Origin: Prorocentrum cordatum
Taxonomy: Eukaryota; Sar; Dinophyceae; Prorocentrales; Prorocentraceae
NCBI GenBank assembly: GCA_963575745.1
Contig: CAUYUJ010015719.1
Coordinates: 252,405-316,404 of the forward strand
Direction of reading: 5' to 3'
Length of the DNA stretch: 64,000 nt
Positions within the stretch are counted from its first letter, which is position 1. Every line of letters begins with the position of its first letter. The position numbers and the translations under genes were made by a program. The notes beneath the pieces were generated by a model. That model did not search any database. It saw only the letters and a program-made list of their open reading frames with translations, and was not told the DNA's origin. Positions 58,388 to 64,000 of the stretch are shown in pieces.

Positions 58388-58530
58388 AATGTTCTTAGAA
58401 CCCAAAAATGTTCTAAGAACAGAACAATGTTCTTAGAACATAAACCCGATGAGTTAAAACAAGACAATATCAACCAGAAATGTTCTAAGAACATTCCGTG
58501 GAAACCCTAAAAGGTTCTTAGAACATTGTT
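58388..58530. repeat. Cluster of TGTTCTTAGAAC palindromes
   Basis: Five copies of TGTTCTTAGAAC or its inverse GTTCTAAGAACA in 140 bp, each nearly self-complementary, in otherwise AT-richer sequence. Confidence 0.75.
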
Positions 58531-58569
58531 TGGTAGTAGGCGAGCCAGGACGCTTCGCCACTGCTTGAC

Positions 58570-58760
58570 TAGAGGCCCCTAAGACGACCCCAAGAGGACC
58601 TTAAGACGGCCCATGAGACCTTCAAGACGCCCAAGTTGGTCTCCAAGATGGCCCTAAGTCGGCCCAGAGAGGCCCGGCTTCCGCCACCAAGAGGCCCAGT
58701 GAAGCCGGCCCCCAAGAGGCCCCCAGGAGGCCAATGAGTGCCCCAAGAAGCTCCCAAGAG
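58570..58760. repeat. CCAAGACGGC/CCCAAGAGGC degenerate repeat
   Basis: Continuation of the 10-11-bp family. It runs into the 3' part of the membrane-protein gene and obscures its end. Confidence 0.6.
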
Positions 58761-61110
58761 GCCTCCGCCTCCTCTTCCTCTCCCCACGTGTTCCACGAAG
58801 TGTTTCCAGAACGGCGGGGGGAACAACACGCAGTCGTAGTCCGACAACTTGGTCGAGCTCTGGCCGCAACGTTCGGCCACATAGGCAGTTGCGAAAAACA
58901 GGGGGTGGCGGTGGTTTTCCGTAGGCGTCTCTGATAAGCCTGAAGTTTCCAATGTCCGCGCGGATTTCTTCGATCAACGCTTGGATTGGGACGCCCCTGG
59001 TGCGCTCCGCGCGCCGGGGAGGGGTGCCCTGCGCCGATGCAAGACATCCGCGCGGACCTTACATTGTGCAATTTGTCTTCTGCTACCAGAGTGCTCCACT
59101 AACACGGTGGCGGATTTGCCGCAGGCACCTGAATAGTTCTGGGGCAAATAATCTGTCACTGAGCTGAAATTTTCTGGCCCAGTGTCTGCGCAAGGGAACC
59201 TGCTCCCGACCATTCTTTCCCACGTCTGTGACTTATGCTTGAGGCATTCACCCGCGCAGCCAAATGCAGTCGTGCTGAATGCGCCTGCCCAGCTCAAGTC
59301 CCCTTCCCAACATCCGCATGTTTGAGGGCACAAGGCCCTGAGCTGTGTCGAAGCCATCTTGCCGCACAACCACAAGTCCGAGAGGTCACTGCAAGTGTTT
59401 AGAGTGCTATTCCCGGTAATCTGTCTCAACACGTCTCGCGACATCTCGAAGTTTAGGCCTGTTCCGAAGTCTGAGCAGGTGAAGTGATGTGCTGCCTCCT
59501 CCACTGTGGACGCACCGATGTTGGCCACTTTGAGGAAGGAATCTTCGTTGAAGTCTGCAGCGCTCAGACTAGACACATTCGGTTCGAACGCAACCTGTGC
59601 CTGCTTGGCCCGCGACAAAGCAACCAGCTCAGGGTCCACGTTCCAGCCTCTACCCTCCAAAAGAGTAGGCTGGGCGACTTGGAGGACAAGTCGTTCCACT
59701 TCGGTGAGTTCAGCATCATGGAAAGACTGCGCCACGTGGACGACGCCGGACGCGAGGTTGTGGGAGAAGACGAAGTCGTGCTGACCAGAGCAGAGGATGT
59801 TCCTGACCTGGTCCAGCTTCATCTTGAATGGCATCACGATCAGGAAGCCTGAGGCTCCCACGCAAGCCAACGTCGCGATCATCACCATCAGGGGGAACAC
59901 ATTGGGCATGCTTCGTGCGCGCCTTCCCTCATTGAGCGGGAGGGGCTCCAGATTTCGGACCAGCGTCTGAACGCGCCGCGGGAGGAAGGCTTTGAAGAAT
60001 TCCTCGTCGATGTCGAGGATAAACATCAGGGCCATCGCGTTCAGGATCAAATCCTCCATTCCGTCGGTCATGCCCAGATACCGAATCCCACTGATCCCAA
60101 GCAAGACCGCGACTATCAGGCGAGGGAGGGCGACTCCGACAAAGGTACAGTACACGCGAAGCTCGCTGATCTCTACGAGACGAGCCGTCACTGAAAGACT
60201 GTCAAGGTATGCCGGGTCCGTGCGAGTAGAAACGCTGCCCGTGCCCCCCTCAGCATCGCCAACCAGCACCACAATGGTGCGCGGGCCGCGGGGCATTGAA
60301 AAGAGGGCGTCCAGCTGGTCGTATACGTCCCTAAGCTGCCAAGCAATGTTGGTCAGCCACAGGAACATGGCGAGGATCATCAAAGCTATGCCTCCGTTCT
60401 CGTCGTCGAACTCCCCCCAGTTTTTTATGAAGGACGAGTGAATCGCCGCAGTAAGCAAGGAGGGGTCGCTCTCGCAAACCTGCCGTACGAGTGAGCGCTG
60501 CCCCACGATATCGGCATTGTTGACGTGGTGGGCAGAGAGCCGGAACGCGAGCAGCCGGTCGAGGAACTCGTCGTCCCACGGCTCTTGCAGCATGTACTTC
60601 CAGACGATGAGGCAGAACCCGAGCTGGACGAAGACGTTCAGGACGAGGGCGAGGCCGAGCGCCAGGGAAACCCCGCGCCCCAGGCACGGGTGGCACAGCA
60701 GCAGCCCGGCATCCCACGCGGACTCGGACCACTGGTACATCTCCCCGTTGTCCAGCATCCTGGCATTCGGTCGGGCCTGTCCCCCTACAGGGGGGATTTG
60801 GGGGGAAAAACGAAGATAAAAAAAAAAAAAAACCCAAAATGCTCCAAAATAGTCAAAAAATAGCCCCCGTACCATCTTTTGACTACTTTGGAACATGCCC
60901 CTCGTAAAAAAGGCAGGCCCAACTCAATCCTGGAAGTGATCTCCCCCGAGGCCAACTCGTCGGCCCGAGGCGCCCCGTCCGGGCTGGCCAGGTCGGCGTC
61001 TGCACAGCGCCCCAGCACCTGCGGGGGCGCGGCGCCCTCGGACTTGCCAGCGCAGTCGTTGGAGTCGGGGCCCTCCAGGCGCGCCTCGAGGAGAGCCCCC
61101 CCGACGTGCG
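58761..61110 (-). CDS. Polytopic membrane protein with ShK-like C-terminus, interrupted by two foldback introns
   Basis: Model on the minus strand: exon 61110-60930, intron 60929-60760, exon 60759-59063, intron 59062-58940, exon 58939 to about 58761 (end uncertain). Exon 1 is acidic (HVGGALLEARLEGPDSNDC .. ELASGEITSR) and joins in frame to MLDNGEMYQWSESAWDAG. Exon 2 has about five hydrophobic spans (LGLALVLNVFVQLGFCLIVW; GIALMILAMFLWLTNIAW; LIVAVLLGISGI; ILNAMALMFILDID; FPLMVMIATLACVGASGFLI), then a long soluble part with cysteines (FTCSDFG, LCPQTCGCW, FPCADTG). Without splicing, the frame from 60896 would run through transposon sequence and stop at 58974. The family looks dinoflagellate-specific and its function is unknown; a plasma- or endomembrane location is inferred. 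Confidence 0.6.
58940..59062 (-). mobile_element. MITE-C copy acting as candidate intron (GT-AG)
   Basis: Foldback with arms AATGTCCGCGCGGAT (58950) and ATCCGCGCGGACCTTACATT (59045-59064). On the gene strand the insert starts GTAAGG after CACAAT and ends ACTTCAG before GCTTATC. Excision joins Q-C codons in phase (CAA T|GC TTA TCA) and leads to LSETPTENHRHPLFFATAYV. Confidence 0.55.
60760..60929 (-). mobile_element. MITE-A introner with 7-bp target duplication (GA-AG)
   Basis: A 170-bp insert in the membrane-protein gene. CCAGGAT occurs at both ends (plus-strand ATCCTGG at 60757-60763 and 60927-60933). Terminal inverted repeats are GGTCGGGCCTG and GTTGGGCCTGCC on the respective strands, with an A-rich interior. 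Because 170 is not a multiple of three the flanking frames differ, and removal between TTCCAG| and GCCAG| restores GEITSR-MLDNGEMY. Confidence 0.75.
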
Positions 61111-61111
61111 A

Positions 61112-61250
61112 GGTCTGAGTTTTTTTTTGATGCGGGGGTCTCCTCGCCGCAGAAGTCCAGACCCCTTCCGGGGGGCTGACCTTGCACCGTGAATCATATT
61201 TGTTGGACGGTCCCGGGGGCCCTGAAGGGCCCCTGGAGGCCGAAAACAGG
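61112..61250 (+). mobile_element. MITE-B copy (partial)
   Basis: Carries AGGTCTGAGTTTTTTTTT, GCGGGGGTCTCC, the shared block GTCCAGACCCCTTCC, and ACCGTGAATCAT..TTGGACGGTCCCGG in the family order. It abuts the first recognised exon of the membrane-protein gene at a CTCAG on the minus strand. Confidence 0.55.
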
Positions 61251-61479
61251 GGGGGGGAGGGGGGCGTAAATCCGCCGACCCCTTGGGGTTCATCGGCGTG
61301 TGAGATCTTCCCCCTCCCCAAACCCCTCCCCCGGGAGCCCAGCCTGGTCGATTTGGAGGGGGGGGGGTCTGTTCAAATTCCCCGGTTCCCCCCGTTCCCC
61401 CGATTCCCCCGGGGGGGTCATCCGTTCCCGAAAATCCTGCAGGGACTCCTCCGGTGGCCTCGAAATGGCCCCGGGACGC

Positions 61480-62010
61480 ACCACGACGGTTCAGGAGGAC
61501 CTCCACGTGGCCTTCGGTGGCTCCAAGATTCCCCAATATGGGCTCAAGACAGCCCACGATGCCTCCAAAGACGCTCCAAGAGGCCCCGAAGTGCCGCTCC
61601 AAGAAGGTCCAAAGCAGCGAAAATCATGGTTTTTCCTATGGGAAACGTACATTTCTAGCATCGACGACTTCTTTCTGCCTGCACGCAGTTCCAGCCAGTC
61701 TAAGAGGCCGAAAATCCGAGCCCTCCGCTCCCACCTGGCCCTGGGACACCCCACGAGCCGCCCAAAAGGTCCCAAGAGACCCCCAAAAGACCTCCCAAAA
61801 ACGTCCGACGGGCCCAAAAGAGGCCCCAAGAGGTCCCAAAACGGCTATCAGTGAACTTCGAAACTACTTCCGGGACCTCAAACCGGAGATTCCCCCCCCC
61901 CCCCGGGCCCGGCACGAGCGCATCACGGGACTTTTCCGGGGTCAAGAGGGCCTAAACACGGGCCAAGAAGGCCCCAAGAAGCCTCCAAGACGGCCCACGA
62001 GAGCTCCGAG
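61480..62010. repeat. CCCAAGAGGCC degenerate repeat with conserved island
   Basis: Further cluster of the 10-11-bp family; the island GGGAAACGTACATTTCTAGC at 61640 matches the ones at 8350 and (inverted) 28675. From 62011 to 62325 nothing is recognised. Confidence 0.65.
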
Positions 62011-62324
62011 ACGCCAAACGACCTCTCCGATTTCGGTAGTCTTCTCTTGCACGCGCCGCTCCTGTCGCCTTCTGATGATTCCCCACCTGTTGCTGCTGCA
62101 AATGTTTCGTGTCCGAAAGCGCTCCTCCGCACGCCGCGCACGTCACGTCGCACCTCGTTCTCTCGCCCCTCCGCGCATTTCCGACAGAGCCTCTCCCCCG
62201 ATGAATTGTGCTTCTTCTGTGCACCCGACATTTCCGCCTGCTCTTTCAACAGCGTCAGACATGTCTTGCTCGAGCGCATTTAAGGGGTCGGCGGATGTGG
62301 CGTAAGCCTGAAGAATCCTGGTCG

Positions 62325-62455
62325 GCGGCACTTGCGCGGCCTGGGGGGGGACAGGGACGTAATGAAATAAGACGAGGCGCCACGATATCTGGGGAGATAA
62401 CATGGCCCACGCCATGCTATCCACCCCCCTAGTCATCACCCCCCTCTTTGCCGCC
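62325..62455. repeat. Direct repeat D, copy 1
   Basis: About 130 bp shared with 63435-63560: GGGACAGGGACGTAATGAAA, GAGGCGCCA, CATGGCCCAC and CCCCTAGTCA in the same order. Confidence 0.75.
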
Positions 62456-62479
62456 GAATAAAACATACCAAACATATGT

Positions 62480-62565
62480 CCAAAACTTGTTAAACCATCG
62501 TCCCCATATTATTTTTTACTATTTTCGAATATCCCTCCTCTAGAGAGACAGGCCCAATTTCAGGC
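62480..62565 (-). mobile_element. MITE-A terminus
   Basis: TTTTTTACTATTTTCGAATA then CCTCTAGAGAGACAGGCCCA, matching the inverted right end of MITE-A. The left end is not evident. Confidence 0.5.
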
Positions 62566-62805
62566 TTGCCGAGGGTGTGGTTTGCAGCGGGCATCCCGGG
62601 GGCACCCTGGGGGGGTCGGGCGAGGACGACGGAGCCATCCGCCGCGCACCGCCCCGAGGAGGCCCGACGATGTGACAGTGCCATGCTCCCCAGGCCACAA
62701 CCGTCCCGATCGCAAGCCACACCCTGGCGTAACCATACCCTGTGTATAGTCGCCGAGCCTCGGCGGCGCAAAAAATCTGTCTAAAAAAGGGTCTTGCGTT
62801 AGGTC

Positions 62806-62955
62806 GGGCGTGTCCTCCTACAGGCGGATTTTCCAGGGAGGGTCAAACAGAGTCAAACAAATTGCAAATATAGGACACAAAAATACCCCCCCTAAAAAGA
62901 AAATCCCCATGTATTGTTCGACTATCTTTGAATTTGCCTCCTGTGGAGCGAGGTG
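62806..62955. mobile_element. MITE-A copy (foldback)
   Basis: Left end AGGTCGGGCGTGTCCTCCTA, CAGGCGGATTTTCC; right end CGACTATCTTTGAATTTGCC, TCCTGTGGAGCGAGGTGAC, diverged but inverted. From 62566 to 62805 and from 62956 to 63430 no gene is supported. Confidence 0.6.
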
Positions 62956-63434
62956 ACACAGCGACCTCTCGCGATGGAGGAGGGGGCGCTCCCGCGAGCG
63001 CCCTTGACTGCGCGCTGGCAGCCCGCGAACGCGAGGGCCCGCGCCATCGGCCCCGCTCCTGGAACCCCCGACGCCATGAGGTTTGCTTCGTGGCGCCCCC
63101 CCAAGGGGGCGGCCAAGAGGGGGGCGTCCAATCGGCGGTAGACAAACCTCCCTTTAGTGAACCTCTCCTTAGTGAAAACGGCCTGGGACCGAAACCGACG
63201 GGCCTGGACCCGCAAAAATGACGGCCGCGACGCCCCCTCGCGAACCGAAAACGGCCAATTCCCTAAACGACGCGTCAGGGTAGGAGGTATATCCACCTTC
63301 GATCCAAGAGGGGGGGTCGCAAATCATGGCCGGCGGCATTTTTTCTTTGTTTCATGACGAGCCCCCCATATCGGGGGCGCCGAGAGGAGGGGGGCGTCCA
63401 AGAGGGGAGCGCAAATCATGGCATGTGCGGCATG

Positions 63435-63560
63435 TGCGCGGTCCAGGGGGGGGGCAGGGACGTAATGAAACAAGAGGAGGCGCCATAGCATCTACGGAGA
63501 CATCATGGCCCACTCCATGAGATCCCTCCCCCCTAGTCAACATCCCCCTCTTGGCCGCCC
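63435..63560. repeat. Direct repeat D, copy 2
   Basis: Second copy of the 62325 repeat, with GGGGCAGGGACGTAATGAAA and CCCCTAGTCAACATCCCCCT, lying directly before a MITE-B copy. Confidence 0.75.
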
Positions 63561-63562
63561 CT

Positions 63563-63754
63563 GACAGACCCCCCGACGTCATGTTTTGTTTCATGACGCG
63601 CCCCCCAGAGGTCCAGACCCATTCCCCAGGACCGGTATTTCACCCTGAATCGTTTTTGTACGGTCGCGAGGCCAAGCAAGGGCCCTCAGAGACCGAACAT
63701 GGAGATAAACCTCCCGTCGTGATGCTTTCAGACTCGAGGAGGTCTGGGAAGCCC
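63563..63754 (+). mobile_element. MITE-B copy
   Basis: Left end CAGACCCCCCGACGTCATG, right end GAGGAGGTCTGGG, interior GAGGTCCAGACCCATTCCCC and CCGTCGTGATGCTTTCA. A further partial copy follows to about 63885 (GCCGTGACTGTTTC .. GGGGGTCTGGG). Confidence 0.7.
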
Positions 63755-63956
63755 GGAGTCGTTTTGTTGACGGCCCCGAGACCCAGCGAGGCCCCCACCC
63801 CACCCCAAGGCAGAAAGCACAGCGACACGCCTCCCGCCGTGACTGTTTCTGCGCATCGCGAGGGGGTCTGGGTTCTCTTCCGCCGCTCGCCTGCTCCTGG
63901 AAACCCCTGCGCTGGGCCTTGACTACCTACCAGACCACCCCAACCCCGCCGCCTGG

Positions 63957-64000
63957 CGTTCCTCCTCCTCCTCCTCCTCCTCCTCCCTCCCTCCCTCCCT
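63957..64000. repeat. (CCT)n at the window edge
   Basis: CTC trinucleotide passing into CCCT tetranucleotide; it continues beyond the window. Confidence 0.9.

Noticed and set aside
60785-60896. The ATG at 60896 as the start of the membrane protein
   Set aside because: The first 46 codons lie in the foldback element (FFFFYLRFSP is its A/T-rich interior); the upstream exon joins in frame at 60759 instead.

Overview
The window looks like nuclear DNA of a dinoflagellate. The evidence is a relict spliced-leader tag (a full-length copy followed by a truncated copy, 4943-4979), very high GC with long microsatellites, protein families I associate with dinoflagellates (a CCCH-finger retroelement gag, a DDE-like gene with an IPxxxHGDxVPV core, a polytopic membrane protein ending in a CPxTCGC motif), and GA-AG-type candidate introns that are themselves small foldback transposons. 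The species cannot be fixed from sequence alone; the abundance of introner-like elements would suit a genus such as Prorocentrum or Polarella. Gene density is low and most coding material is decayed or mobile.

Layout. 1-4.1 kb: minus-strand remains of a LINE (ORF1-like, APE endonuclease, reverse transcriptase pieces). 4.2-5.0 kb: a retroposed, spliced-leader-tagged cDNA. 5-12 kb: low-complexity DNA, one full copy of a modular 'microsatellite cassette' repeat (6.7-8.2 kb) and two copies of a foldback element (MITE-B). 13.5-17.3 kb: two plus-strand genes of unknown function. 17.4-19.2 kb: simple repeats and a 31-bp minisatellite. 19.2-21.4 kb: a decayed DDE-like gene. 22.5-25.6 kb: a broken minus-strand gene with a possible Tpt1/KptA-like stretch. 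25.6-27.7 kb: a duplicated composite satellite. 28-33.5 kb: microsatellites and a second full cassette repeat. 34.04-49.57 kb: a 15.5-kb tyrosine-recombinase retrotransposon bounded by split direct repeats. 50.3-52.2 kb: an unknown minus-strand gene with a candidate introner. 52.2-55.8 kb: a third cassette and a 2-kb field of AGGCCT-centred palindromes. 55.8-61.1 kb: a ShK-like gene fragment and a polytopic membrane-protein gene that appears to carry two different foldback introns. 61-64 kb: overlapping copies of the same small elements.

Main biological points. (1) The large retroelement has the order A1 - ORFs - B1 - A2 - B2, the hallmark of PAT/Ngaro-type elements, and encodes gag with a CCCH finger, RT, RNase H, a methyltransferase-like block and a tyrosine recombinase, but it carries many frame changes. 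(2) Small terminal-inverted-repeat elements recur through the window; three sit inside coding sequence at positions where exact removal at AG|G junctions joins the flanking reading frames, so they are probably introners. (3) A 1.3-1.5-kb repeat made of four microsatellites in fixed order between a conserved head and tail occurs twice complete and once truncated, and I do not recognise it as a described family.
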